A stretch of DNA of 10,065 nt from UBA5359 sp028699365 [NCBI: bacterium] (GCA_028699365.1 JAQVUQ010000066.1:1-10065), one strand, 5' to 3'. Positions 1 through 8,120 are shown, counted from the stretch's first letter. Notes: a model not told the origin generated them from the sequence alone. A program made the numbers and translations.

Positions 1-1772
1 CCGACAAAAGTTATTACCGAGCCCTTGCCAAACTTATGGTAGAATACTGCCGGCCAGGAATCACCCTTTAACTCCATCCAGATTGCCGTATCATGATCCG
101 GCACAAAATGAACGACCGGCGCTCCGGTATGGCGACAGCCTTTTATATCCAGCTTACAATCATCCGTAGTCGTCCATTCAGGCGAACTGTCCAATGTCTT
201 ATCGTAATCTGCGCCTATCATTTCCGATAACGGATATTCCTCCCTCCAGGCACCAGTATCATCCTTCATGCCTGACTGGTGGCTGATGATTACTCTTCCA
301 CCATTCCTGACAAACATTTTCAAAGCATCAATCTGTTTATCCGATAAGCATACTGTATTGGGCAGAATGATCAAACGTAACCGCTCAAAACCCCTGCCTT
401 CCTCCAGATCCTTCTCGACAATTACGTCAAAGGGTATATTAGCCAGCATCAGCATCTCACACCAGCCGGCCCAGCAATCAGTCGAGGCCGGATCACTCAT
501 CCTGATACAATCCGGTCCTTCATCGTTATCGCTGTGCAGCCATACCGTATGCGCCGAGTAGAGCACACCCACTTCCGCCAGTGTTTCCGGCCGGGTGTAC
601 AATTGAGGATAGGAAGATTCAAAGTTAAATGCCTGCCTCAGCATTTCTGCTTCCTCACTCAGGTTCTGTTTCCAATTCGTTGCCCAATATCGTTGCCCCC
701 AGCTCTTGGTCATAGCCCAGCAGAAAAGGTTTTCTTCCTTATTATGCGGATAAAATAAACACATCGGTGGAACACCGGCCCTGGAGGCAAGTGCATTTCG
801 CTGCTTTGATTCCGCACCGATACGCAACCAGCAGTGTGCCTGCGGCTCTACTGCGTTTACCTCTGTGAATACGGTGCTGTAATATCCCTCCAGATTATCC
901 AGCGATACACCCATCCCGCGGGATGCGTATGAATTTGTATTGGAACTGTTATAAATGGGCCGTGCCAACTCCAGACCCAAACCGCGAAAATGCGTAAAAA
1001 CTCTCTCTTGATGCTCCTTATGGCACTCTATTCGCCACAGCACCCAGGCCTGATAGGATCGGTTTTCCAGATTACCGTAAAACTCTTTATCGTCAAGGCC
1101 TGCCGGAGGCATTTCATACCCGGTGTCCTTTTTGAACTTCTCCCGGCAATGAAGACAAGCACAACTGTAATCCCGCACCCAGAATCCCACATCGTCGGTC
1201 ATGATCCCGTCTACATCGCAAGCATAGATGTCCTTCAGATGCTCAAAGTATAACCTTTGCCAGTCCGGATTATTATGGCAGAGGGGAAAAGCCAGATAAC
1301 CACCACGGGCAAATAAACCCGTCCTCGGATCTATCTGCCTCATGGAAGAGAACTTTACCCCCTTATACTCCTTATCTCCGTCGTTCAATATCTGCAAAAA
1401 GCCGGGATGTCTGTCCAGTTCGATCTCATCCTGTCTCACGCTGGAAAGAATATGTTCCCATTCTTTTGCCCCTTGCGGATGAAAAACGCCTGATGCGCTG
1501 TGATGCTCAACAACTTTTATTCCATGACTATGACAGCTTTTGCATATTTTTTTCAGGAGAAGCAAGAGCTGCGGCCAATCATCGACAAAGATCCATCTGA
1601 AGTGAAATCCGCCAAAGGTAATTACCGCATTGATACCTGTTTTCGCCAGTGCTTCGGCTTTTCTGTCGAAGTCCTTATCCTTGAAGCGGAAGAGTTCCTC
1701 ATCGCTGAACCAATAACTGCCCCAACGAGCATCCCAAACCCACATCACTTTTTCAGGCAACAGATTCTGCAT
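1..1772 (-). CDS. GH42/GHL6-like glycoside hydrolase, partial (C-terminus beyond left edge)
   Basis: The reading frame is open for 590 codons from the ATG at 1770-1772 and leaves the window without a stop. The start is supported by GAGGTGAG a few bases upstream; the in-frame ATG at 1745 has no comparable site. Residues 10-230 look like a TIM-barrel hydrolase: WVWDARWG near 11-18, a GIKVVEHH strand at 84-91, then DVDGIMTDDVGFW at 186-198 followed by a CxCxxC signature (C204, C206, C209). GH42 beta-galactosidases carry a similar zinc-binding CxCxxC. From about residue 395 onward there is a flavodoxin/GATase-like fold (LIILPN near 470, VRNGGRVIISH near 490), as in the GH42 trimerisation domain. 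No signal peptide is visible, so the protein is probably cytoplasmic. It follows the HEAT-fused hydrolase gene by 46 bases and is probably co-transcribed with it. Hypothetical glycosyl hydrolase 6 or an alpha-fucosidase-like barrel are alternatives. The substrate is unknown. Confidence 0.8.
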   Translation of the reverse strand, partial: MQNLLPEKVMWVWDARWGSYWFSDEELFRFKDKDFDRKAEALAKTGINAVITFGGFHFRWIFVDDWPQLLLLLKKICKSCHSHGIKVVEHHSASGVFHPQGAKEWEHILSSVRQDEIELDRHPGFLQILNDGDKEYKGVKFSSMRQIDPRTGLFARGGYLAFPLCHNNPDWQRLYFEHLKDIYACDVDGIMTDDVGFWVRDYSCACLHCREKFKKDTGYEMPPAGLDDKEFYGNLENRSYQAWVLWRIECHKEHQERVFTHFRGLGLELARPIYNSSNTNSYASRGMGVSLDNLEGYYSTVFTEVNAVEPQAHCWLRIGAESKQRNALASRAGVPPMCLFYPHNKEENLFCWAMTKSWGQRYWATNWKQNLSEEAEMLRQAFNFESSYPQLYTRPETLAEVGVLYSAHTVWLHSDNDEGPDCIRMSDPASTDCWAGWCEMLMLANIPFDVIVEKDLEEGRGFERLRLIILPNTVCLSDKQIDALKMFVRNGGRVIISHQSGMKDDTGAWREEYPLSEMIGADYDKTLDSSPEWTTTDDCKLDIKGCRHTGAPVVHFVPDHDTAIWMELKGDSWPAVFYHKFGKGSVITFV

Positions 1773-1776
1773 TTTA

Positions 1777-1784
1777 CTCACCTC
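1777..1784 (-). promoter_or_regulatory. Shine-Dalgarno site of the left-edge hydrolase
   Basis: GAGGTGAG ends four bases before the ATG at 1772. It is the only good ribosome binding site near the start of this frame and decides between the candidate ATGs at 1772 and 1745. Confidence 0.7.
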
Positions 1785-1818
1785 TATAAATATGAGACCG
1801 TTTCTTCAATTTGGCTTA

Positions 1819-4800
1819 TCATTGTTTCTCGATTACGACTATTTCGTAAGTTTTAAAGTCCCTTATGGGGATAATCAACCGGCCGTCTTTTGATTCCGGT
1901 ACTATCTCCCGATCATCAGCAGCATAAAACACCTTAACTTTATCGACCTTATTAAGCTTCAGAACTATGCCCTTGGCCTCTTCCTTTCTCCAATTGATAA
2001 GATGCACAATCAGCCTGTCCTTATTCGGCTGCCGTCTAGGAACAACATCGATATCTGCAGGACAATTTTCCACCTCTACCGGTAGACTAACGTTCATACT
2101 CTTTAATATTGAGGCGATCAGTTCTTGCCACATCCGGGGTTCCCGCTTTTCGAGGCTCCGAGTAGAAAAGATGCACATTCCCTTTCCATAACGATGCAGG
2201 GTCAATTCAGGATCGCCGTTATCGCATCGGGCCATAACTTTACCCTTGATATCTTTGACAGCATCATTATTCGCAGAGAGGCCGTTAAAGCTCAGGCCAA
2301 ACACATCCGACAGGCCGTAGTCTCTCCGCTGCCGCGACCAGCGGTCATACAGAGTAGTGGAGGCATCAGCCAGCAGCGTTCCTCCCTGCCTGACAAATTC
2401 TCTTATCGTATTCTCTTCCTCTTCCGACAACACTCTGCCGTTGGCCAGCACCACCAGTTTATAAGGGGCCAGTTTCTTAGGGGAGATAGTTTCACAGATT
2501 ACCGGCTCGATGGGCAGATGGGCCTCGGTCAACTTCCGCCAGATCCCCATCTGCATATTGGAGTAAGCATTATGGTAAGCGGAGGAATCGATATCGCAGT
2601 AGAACGGGCTCTTACCCGTTCTTTCACTGTAAATCAGCGCCACAGGCGTAGCTATCCTGGTTTGGGTCAGATACGGCTCTATCCTTTGAGCCAGCTTCAT
2701 GTAAGCGGCGATTAACTCCATTTTGTCGTTTCTGTAATACTTAACGGGCTTTTCCTTGACAGAGAGTGCCCAGGGCAGATAGAATTCAGCCCCCCACAGA
2801 ATAACACCCTGGGTATGGGCCAGCGATGAGGCAAACCCTTTGTCTACATACTCTTCATCGGAAGGAGTCCATCCCTTGGACAGCCCGGGCCACCAGAAGA
2901 CGGTAGAGGAGCGCGGCTCTCCGTTTCGACTCAATTCGGCCCAGAAGGTAGCTGTTCCATCCACCTGGCGATCGGCATTTTCGGGTCCGCAGCCGTCAAC
3001 GATGTCGGCCAGTTCCCAGTACCTGCCGGGGTAACCGCTGGCATACGACTGGGAAAAAGAGTACCGGCAGTCCGTGCCCCGGCGAAGACAATGGATAAAC
3101 TGGGTGTGTTCCTTGAAGAACTCCAGGTAAGCCTCGTCTTTCATCTCATTGTACTCGCTGAAAAGCACACTGGAGAAGCCGGGCGGACAGGTATGACCCT
3201 TCTCCAAAGGCAGCGTTTTAATCGCACTCAAATCGATGCCTAATGACTGCAATTCATTGGGGCTGTATTTATCAGACAGATATTCTCTCAGTTTTATATC
3301 TACCTTACCACCGCTGTGCCAGGCTCTGGTCAGGCTGAATTCAAGCTCTTCCTGATCAACTCCCTGCCAGGCGGGCAAATCGCCGTAGAGGACAAACATC
3401 CTCATAAAATCCGGCTTGGACGAGCCGCCGTTAAAATCCACGAATATCTGTGTTTTGAGTCCTATTTTTTCCATATAGTCTATTCTTTCCCTTATCCCCA
3501 TATACGAATTAACGGGCTGGAAGGCCTCTATATATCTCCACATATTCGCCCCGGTCGAAACGGCAGTCCGGTACAACAGCGGCAAGTCCTGTGACCCGGT
3601 CTTCTCTGCCGGAAAACCTGATACCGTCTCGGTTGTCTTCTCCTGTGGATAGGTCGGATATTGAAAACCCGACAGCGTCCTCATAAAGGTATTCCGTCCG
3701 AAATCATAGAAAGAAGGGTGACTGCTGATCTCATACTGCCTGATTCCGCTATTCGCTTCCTTCCTTCCCTGCCGGATCATCTCAGCAGCATATTTGCTGT
3801 AATCCATAGTATATACGGCCCAGGGCCATTTACCTGTCATGTTGATCTTTGCAACTGCCCGCTCGTCCCCGAGAAGCCCCAGGCCCAGAGCCGCACTCTT
3901 GCGCAGGTTAAGGACGTAATATTCCGCATCAGTACTCTGGTAAGGCATCTGGTATATATCAAGAAGCGCTTCCAAAGCACGTGTATCGCCTATATAGCCA
4001 AGAGCGATGGCAGCGCATCCCGAGGGGGAAACAGCCTCCTGCCAGGCAAAAACAGGAAAGATTATCCTCTTCTCTTTCAGTACCTTTATCAGATCATCCA
4101 CAGCCTCTTCCGCATGGAGCCACCCGAGGGATAAAATCGCGTTTTCAGCCAGGTATGGATCACTACTCCCAATATACGTCTGCAATAGCGGAATGACAGA
4201 CCTGTCACCTATCTGCCCCAGCGCCTGGGCGCATCTTCTCTTTACCCACCGGCTCTTATCATCCCTCAAAAGTCTTGAAAGCACCGGTACCGCTTCTCCG
4301 GCCTGCAGCCAGGCCAGAGAAATAACAGCAGTTACCCTGACATTCTCGTCTTCATCCGAGAGCATCCCCAGAAGGATAGACACGCCTTTCTTCTCCCCAA
4401 CGGCACCGATGCCCCTGGCGCCGCCGGCACGCACAGCCGGGTCTGTTCCTTTGCATAATGAAACGTACCGGGTATAAAGAGCGGCTTTCTCCGCCGGAGT
4501 CAGCACCGGAGACGAAACGTGCGGCAGGTCGTCTCTGCCTGTAAGGGCTATCACTTTTTCCCGCCACACCTTTTCCCCGGCTGCATAACGTTGTCTGATT
4601 TTTGCCGCTTCAGCCTTATCGAAGTTCTTCTCCTGGGCATAGATAGCCTCGTCCAGATCCGAAATGCCTTGAGCCACTTCCTTTTTTAAGCCTTCTACAG
4701 CTTCACCCGGCCTGGCGGAGTTAAGCAACACCAGGAGATCCCGCACCCTGTTCTGCACCGGCAAAAGCTCATCAAGAGTTCCCCGGCTGACCAATGTCTT

Positions 4801-4881
4801 CGTATCCGCCGCTATGACTTCGATACCTCCGGCCAATACGATGATCGTCAGGCAGATGAATAAGCCGATTTTCTTCAGCAT
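1819..4881 (-). CDS. Secreted HEAT-repeat / GH42-like beta-galactosidase-type hydrolase
   Basis: This 1020-residue protein starts at an ATG preceded by GGAAGGGG and ends in TGA. Residues 1-25 form a signal peptide (KK, hydrophobic core, VIAA cleavage region), so it is exported. Residues 35-115 are helical and charged. Residues 145-346 contain about six HEAT/PBS-lyase-type repeats with the recurring pattern A-x-x-LG-x-x-GD-x-x-A-x-x-L-L, normally a protein-interaction scaffold. Residues 390-710 look like a GH-A clan barrel. The motif FSEYNE at 574-579 offers E576 or E579 as acid/base, and E699 in LWGAEF is a possible nucleophile; both are inferred. Residues 745-935 resemble the GH42 trimerisation (GATase-like) domain, with VVLANG near 810 and VRQGGTLLAD near 830-839. 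Residues 950-1020 look like a small C-terminal beta domain. It is the fourth gene of the probable operon. The family is moderately sure; the substrate is not known. Confidence 0.83.
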   Translation of the reverse strand: MLKKIGLFICLTIIVLAGGIEVIAADTKTLVSRGTLDELLPVQNRVRDLLVLLNSARPGEAVEGLKKEVAQGISDLDEAIYAQEKNFDKAEAAKIRQRYAAGEKVWREKVIALTGRDDLPHVSSPVLTPAEKAALYTRYVSLCKGTDPAVRAGGARGIGAVGEKKGVSILLGMLSDEDENVRVTAVISLAWLQAGEAVPVLSRLLRDDKSRWVKRRCAQALGQIGDRSVIPLLQTYIGSSDPYLAENAILSLGWLHAEEAVDDLIKVLKEKRIIFPVFAWQEAVSPSGCAAIALGYIGDTRALEALLDIYQMPYQSTDAEYYVLNLRKSAALGLGLLGDERAVAKINMTGKWPWAVYTMDYSKYAAEMIRQGRKEANSGIRQYEISSHPSFYDFGRNTFMRTLSGFQYPTYPQEKTTETVSGFPAEKTGSQDLPLLYRTAVSTGANMWRYIEAFQPVNSYMGIRERIDYMEKIGLKTQIFVDFNGGSSKPDFMRMFVLYGDLPAWQGVDQEELEFSLTRAWHSGGKVDIKLREYLSDKYSPNELQSLGIDLSAIKTLPLEKGHTCPPGFSSVLFSEYNEMKDEAYLEFFKEHTQFIHCLRRGTDCRYSFSQSYASGYPGRYWELADIVDGCGPENADRQVDGTATFWAELSRNGEPRSSTVFWWPGLSKGWTPSDEEYVDKGFASSLAHTQGVILWGAEFYLPWALSVKEKPVKYYRNDKMELIAAYMKLAQRIEPYLTQTRIATPVALIYSERTGKSPFYCDIDSSAYHNAYSNMQMGIWRKLTEAHLPIEPVICETISPKKLAPYKLVVLANGRVLSEEEENTIREFVRQGGTLLADASTTLYDRWSRQRRDYGLSDVFGLSFNGLSANNDAVKDIKGKVMARCDNGDPELTLHRYGKGMCIFSTRSLEKREPRMWQELIASILKSMNVSLPVEVENCPADIDVVPRRQPNKDRLIVHLINWRKEEAKGIVLKLNKVDKVKVFYAADDREIVPESKDGRLIIPIRDFKTYEIVVIEKQ

Positions 4882-4951
4882 TCCGTAATCCCCTTCCGAT
4901 GAATACCATTGGCTCGTGGCAAGCGCCTTTGAGCCGCGTCGAACTATATAT
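4882..4951 (-). other. 70-base intergenic spacer with stem-loop
   Basis: The spacer between the pseudopilin stop and the HEAT/hydrolase start holds a nested stem-loop at 4911-4935. On the transcribed strand the outer stem is GGCTC/GAGCC and the inner stem is GGC/GCC around a GCTT loop. No U-run follows, so it does not look like an intrinsic terminator. It could be a processing or stability element that tunes expression of the downstream hydrolases. The ribosome binding site of the next gene lies at 4890-4897, outside the hairpin. Confidence 0.4.
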
Positions 4952-5776
4952 TTAGTATATACTGTACGGCTTTCTGTAGTTATCTCTTCTCATTATGTAC
5001 ATGCCTTCATTTATTTTGTGATAAAGGTTGGTGCTGGAGATCGGAATCCGACCCGGATCGCCAATGGCAATGAACTGAGCCGAGCCGTCCTCATATGCAA
5101 CGGTAATTCCCCCTTTGTGAGTCAGCATACCCGCATTGTTCCCCGTACCATAGACCGGTGTATTCATGTCCGGGTATTCCATTACCAGTACCCTGTTCGG
5201 CTTTTCGTCTACAAGATAGGAAATATCAATACTTCCAATTTGTTTTGATGGATTTGCATACCAGGTCTCCCATCTTACCATTTTAACGATATATGAGCTG
5301 TATACCATACAGGTGGCACCATTATACGTCACGCTTTTTTTGAAGTTGCTGGTATCGAAACATGCCGGCGTAGCACTGTACGTAAATTTTTGAAAAGGCG
5401 GTCTTTGAGGGCAGGACAGTGAACCTGCCGAGACATACTTGGGATTTATCAATTGAATTGGTATACGGTATGAGGCAGCGCCTCCGATAGAAAGAGCAAC
5501 TGTTTGTCGCAAGTCTCTGAATAGATTAGCAAGAGTTGTTGTTCCGACGACACCGCATCCGGGATTAGGAGCATAGCCGTCATAATCCTAGGCATACATT
5601 GACACTCCCATCGCCACCTGCCGAATATTGTTGATGCAGGTGTTTTGCCTTGCCTTATCCCTGGCGCTGGAAAATGCCGGGAACAATATAGCAGCGAGTA
5701 GAGCTATAATTGCAATGACTACCAGCAGTTCGATAAGGGTGAAACCTCTTGGATGATTCGCTTTACAGATAAACAT
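4952..5776 (-). pseudogene. Prepilin-like H-X9-DG pseudopilin interrupted by in-frame TAG
   Basis: One frame of 274 codons is interrupted only by TAG at codon 63. The first part (5588-5776, 62 residues) has a short basic leader ending in G11, cleaved before F12. The prepilin signature [12 protein letters not shown] follows, with conserved E16, a hydrophobic helix, and ILFPAF then a KARQ segment. This is the substrate pattern of the prepilin peptidase/methylase. After the TAG the same frame continues without a stop: DYDG directly after it, a SLSCP segment near residue 120, and the processing-associated H-X9-DG motif (H220, D230, G231). It ends in TAA. The ATG lies three bases after the GHL10 stop, with GGGAGG as ribosome site, so translation is probably coupled. 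Such proteins are T2SS/type IV pilus-like pseudopilins, abundant beside glycosidase genes in some phyla. The downstream part has no convincing start (only TTG at 5512). This could be a recent pseudogene, a read-through gene or a sequencing error. Confidence 0.85.
5588..5590 (-). other. In-frame amber codon in pseudopilin
   Basis: TAG replaces the glutamine codon expected in the family pattern MYAQDYDG; the context reads MYA, TAG, DYDG. CAG to TAG is a single transition. The TAG sits inside a CCTAGG palindrome. No frameshift accompanies it. Confidence 0.9.
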
Positions 5777-5779
5777 TTT

Positions 5780-6919
5780 TTACCTCCCTGTTTTCGATTT
5801 TTTACTTGATTCGCCATCCCCGGCCAATGCCGCTTGCCGTAACTGTATCCCCTGTTTTAACCTGATTCGCTCTACCTCCGGCAGCGCGTTCCGGCGGTCG
5901 CAGTCATAACTTTCCCGGCCCCAAATACCGTCATACAGGAAGAACGCCGTTCCATCGGCTCCGGCAGCAAGCGTTCTGTCCATAACGGACAGGATATATC
6001 CGGCTCCCTTGTCACGGGACCAGCGCTTTCCGCCATCGGCTGCCCGATCTCTATCAGTCTGGGTATAGACCACCGGCACCAGGCGACAGCGGTTATTGAT
6101 CATAGCCTTGGCCTCAGCCATAATTTCCCCCGCCCAATCGGGAGATACCTCGTAAGTGGAAAGATAAAGCTCATCTACAAAAGACGACCACCGGGGCCAA
6201 TCCTGTCTGACCGATTCAGCGGCGGAGACATAATCGGTAAAGCAATAGGCGGAAACCTGTTTGCCTAAGGCATGTATTCTGTCAGAGAACTCTCTGACAG
6301 AAGTGGTAACATTATCGCACATAACAGTAGCATGATAGCGCATCTTGATTACACTGTCTGACGGCATCTCCCCGCCATACAGTTCCTCGTGTTTGCGCCG
6401 GCACCGGTGGCAGTAACAGTATTGGCGACCTTCAGTTTCTTCAGGATAACGGACAAAATCCAGGTTTATGCCGTCGATATCGTATTTCTCAATGACTTCT
6501 TTCATCAGGGAAAAGAGGTAATCCCGATAACGTTCCGACGAGGGGCATACCCAGTAAACCGGGCTTATCTCCCTCCAAGTAGGAGAGATATGATTAGACA
6601 CGCCGTCCTTGTTTACCAGCAGCATATCCGGATACTGTTTGACTATATCACTGGGATTATCTACCGGCTCGTTGTAGAGAACAAACCATGCGTGAACTTC
6701 CAGACCTTTGCCATGCGCCTGCTTGACCAGAACATCATAGCTGTCAAAATCCTCACACGGATCGTTATGCCGTGCGATCTCGCTCAGGTAGTGAACCCCT
6801 CCCCGGATTTTGGTCAGGACCAACAGCCTGCTTATTCCCATATCCAGACAGTCGTTCACTACTCTGGCAGCATCCTCTGATGTTCTGATGGACTTAGTGG
6901 TTATATAGGTACCAAGCAT
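5780..6919 (-). CDS. GHL10 (DUF187-like) family glycoside hydrolase
   Basis: This 379-residue protein starts at the ATG at 6919, preceded by a run of seven G then AAG. A longer frame from TTG at 6937 exists, but that codon has GGGG almost touching it and no proper spacing. The fold reads as a TIM barrel. Key marks are LVLTKIRGG near 33-41 (strand and loop), HAWFVLYNEP at 76-85, WVCPSSERYRDY at 123-134, and the GHL10 signature YDIDGINLDFVRYP at 146-159, with D154 in the place of the conserved acidic residue. A CxCxxC follows (C168, C170, C173). Late segments include SSFVDELYLSTYE at 245-257 and ADGTAFFLYDGIWG at 321-334. Family members such as E. coli DigH and Bacillus YngK act on peptidoglycan or other glycans, but are exported; this one shows no signal peptide. 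It sits 28 bases after the regulator, and its stop is three bases before the pseudopilin start. Confidence 0.83.
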   Translation of the reverse strand: MLGTYITTKSIRTSEDAARVVNDCLDMGISRLLVLTKIRGGVHYLSEIARHNDPCEDFDSYDVLVKQAHGKGLEVHAWFVLYNEPVDNPSDIVKQYPDMLLVNKDGVSNHISPTWREISPVYWVCPSSERYRDYLFSLMKEVIEKYDIDGINLDFVRYPEETEGRQYCYCHRCRRKHEELYGGEMPSDSVIKMRYHATVMCDNVTTSVREFSDRIHALGKQVSAYCFTDYVSAAESVRQDWPRWSSFVDELYLSTYEVSPDWAGEIMAEAKAMINNRCRLVPVVYTQTDRDRAADGGKRWSRDKGAGYILSVMDRTLAAGADGTAFFLYDGIWGRESYDCDRRNALPEVERIRLKQGIQLRQAALAGDGESSKKSKTGR

Positions 6920-6920
6920 A

Positions 6921-6931
6921 TCTTCCCCCCC
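6921..6931 (-). promoter_or_regulatory. G-rich Shine-Dalgarno site of GHL10 gene
   Basis: GGGGGGGAAG ends two bases before the ATG at 6919. It favours that start over the upstream in-frame TTG at 6937. The seven-G run is an unusual and potentially slippery or error-prone tract. Confidence 0.55.
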
Positions 6932-6947
6932 GCTCAATCCCCGGCTT

Positions 6948-8102
6948 CTAGTTAGCAGTCCGATCGATCTTCGCGTCGCCGATCAATTCCGTCGAATCCC
7001 TGATCTCAAGCTGCACCGGCAATTCTATCCCCGGCAACTGCCTGGTTCCGGTTTTCATCATTCTGAAAAGCATTTCGGCCGCCGCCCGTCCCATCTCCAG
7101 CATAGGCACTTTAAGCGTAGATAAAGCAGGCCTGAACAATTCGCCCAGCTCTATTCCGGTACTGCTCACTACCGACACTTGCTCCGGAATCTCGATACCG
7201 TTATCCTGGCAAAACTTAATGGCGCCTATGGCCAGGTAATCACCGGCAGTGAAAATGGCTCCGGGAAGACACCGCTTCTCCTTATAATACCGCTCCAGAG
7301 CACGGTATCCGGATTCCATATAGATATCGTCGACATCTCTGATATCCAGGTTGGATATCCCGATACCCCGGCGCAAAACAGCTTCCTGAAATCCCCTGAT
7401 TTTGAGAAATTCGGTGTAATCAAAAGTCTTTATCATCAGAACCAGGTAAGACGTTATACCCATATCCACCAGGTAATCCGCCACCTGTCTGCCGCCGTTG
7501 TAATTGTCAGAAGCCACGTAATTGAAGGCAATATCCTCTTCCCAGCGGTCGATCATGACGTACGGCCTGTCAATACGCGCCAGCAAAGCCCGCATATCTT
7601 CATCCATAGACAGAGGGAAAAAGATGAAGCCGTCAAAACCGGCTACGTTATCGATGATCTCCTGATGAAAAGCTTTTTTGCAATTACTCACCGGCAGCAA
7701 GGTCAGATAATATTCCCCTCCCATGCTCTCCTGAATGCCGGTAAATATGGCATTGGTCCATGGCGCTTCCTGAGCATTGATACACAGCTCTCCTTTAAGA
7801 GAAGGAAAAACAATACCGATATGTTTCTTTTTCAGCAGCGGAGCAGCCGTAATGCTATCTGAACTCTTGCGCCTCACCCTGGGCCTGGCGCCCCTGGATG
7901 TCTCCAGATAGCCTTCGCTGACCAAATCGGAAACTACTCTGCGGCTGGTAATAATACTGACGCCATAGGTTTTTGACATCTCCGAAAGCGATGGGAAAAA
8001 AGAACCGGGCTGCAATACTCCACTCTCCAATTCCTCGATCAGCCTGTTCTTTACCTGAACGTAAAGAGGCACTCCGCTATCATGATCTACATATCGCCGC
8101 AT
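6948..8102 (-). CDS. GntR-type HTH / LacI-type sugar-binding transcriptional regulator
   Basis: This is a 384-residue regulator if the ATG at 8102 is used; a TTG at 8126 in the same frame would add eight residues. The ATG gives the usual GntR N-terminus (VPLYVQVKNRL at 11-21) and has AAGGAG 12 bases upstream, whereas the TTG has no ribosome site. Residues 11-78 form the winged helix: SGVLQPGSFFPSLSEMSKTYG, recognition helix near 48-60, wing ending SRGARPRVRRK. Residues 94-375 match a periplasmic-binding-protein-like effector domain of the LacI/GalR type (HIGIVFPS at 94-101, then DGFIFFP, VASDNYNGGRQVADYL, GAIFTAGDYLAIGAIKF and STLKVPMLEMGRAAAEML). This is the AraR-like architecture, which usually binds a sugar and represses nearby catabolic genes. 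It is the first gene of the probable operon and most likely controls its own promoter. It ends in TAG, which here looks like a true stop. Confidence 0.9.
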   Translation of the reverse strand: MRRYVDHDSGVPLYVQVKNRLIEELESGVLQPGSFFPSLSEMSKTYGVSIITSRRVVSDLVSEGYLETSRGARPRVRRKSSDSITAAPLLKKKHIGIVFPSLKGELCINAQEAPWTNAIFTGIQESMGGEYYLTLLPVSNCKKAFHQEIIDNVAGFDGFIFFPLSMDEDMRALLARIDRPYVMIDRWEEDIAFNYVASDNYNGGRQVADYLVDMGITSYLVLMIKTFDYTEFLKIRGFQEAVLRRGIGISNLDIRDVDDIYMESGYRALERYYKEKRCLPGAIFTAGDYLAIGAIKFCQDNGIEIPEQVSVVSSTGIELGELFRPALSTLKVPMLEMGRAAAEMLFRMMKTGTRQLPGIELPVQLEIRDSTELIGDAKIDRTAN

Positions 8103-8114
8103 TGCCTTTATCTT

Positions 8115-8120
8115 CTCCTT
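8115..8120 (-). promoter_or_regulatory. Shine-Dalgarno site of the GntR/LacI-type regulator
   Basis: AAGGAG lies 12 bases before the ATG at 8102, slightly long but the only consensus site nearby. It falls inside the region that a TTG start at 8126 would translate, which argues against that start. Confidence 0.5.

Noticed and set aside
268-561. Short plus-strand frames in 268-1856.
   Set aside because: They are antisense to the left-edge hydrolase, whose frame is open throughout this stretch and carries clear hydrolase motifs.
2125-2715. A 196-codon plus-strand frame inside the HEAT/GH42-like gene, and similar long frames at 3661-4134 and 4007-4477.
   Set aside because: All lie antisense to a continuous 1020-codon gene with clear domains. 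Their translations show no family features.
4952-5512. An independent gene starting at TTG 5512.
   Set aside because: It is in the same frame as the pseudopilin N-terminus, has no ribosome site, and its H-X9-DG domain belongs to the same protein. It is better read as the distal part of the interrupted gene.
6894-6950. Genome-wide amber recoding, in which the regulator TAG at 6948 would be read through for 17 codons to TAA at 6894.
   Set aside because: The extension would run through the GHL10 ribosome site and start, is low-complexity, and adds nothing family-like. Ordinary termination is simpler.
7179-7862. A 227-codon plus-strand frame inside the GntR/LacI-type regulator.
   Set aside because: It is antisense to a well-supported regulator, has no ribosome site or recognisable domain, and its composition is that of a complement of coding sequence.
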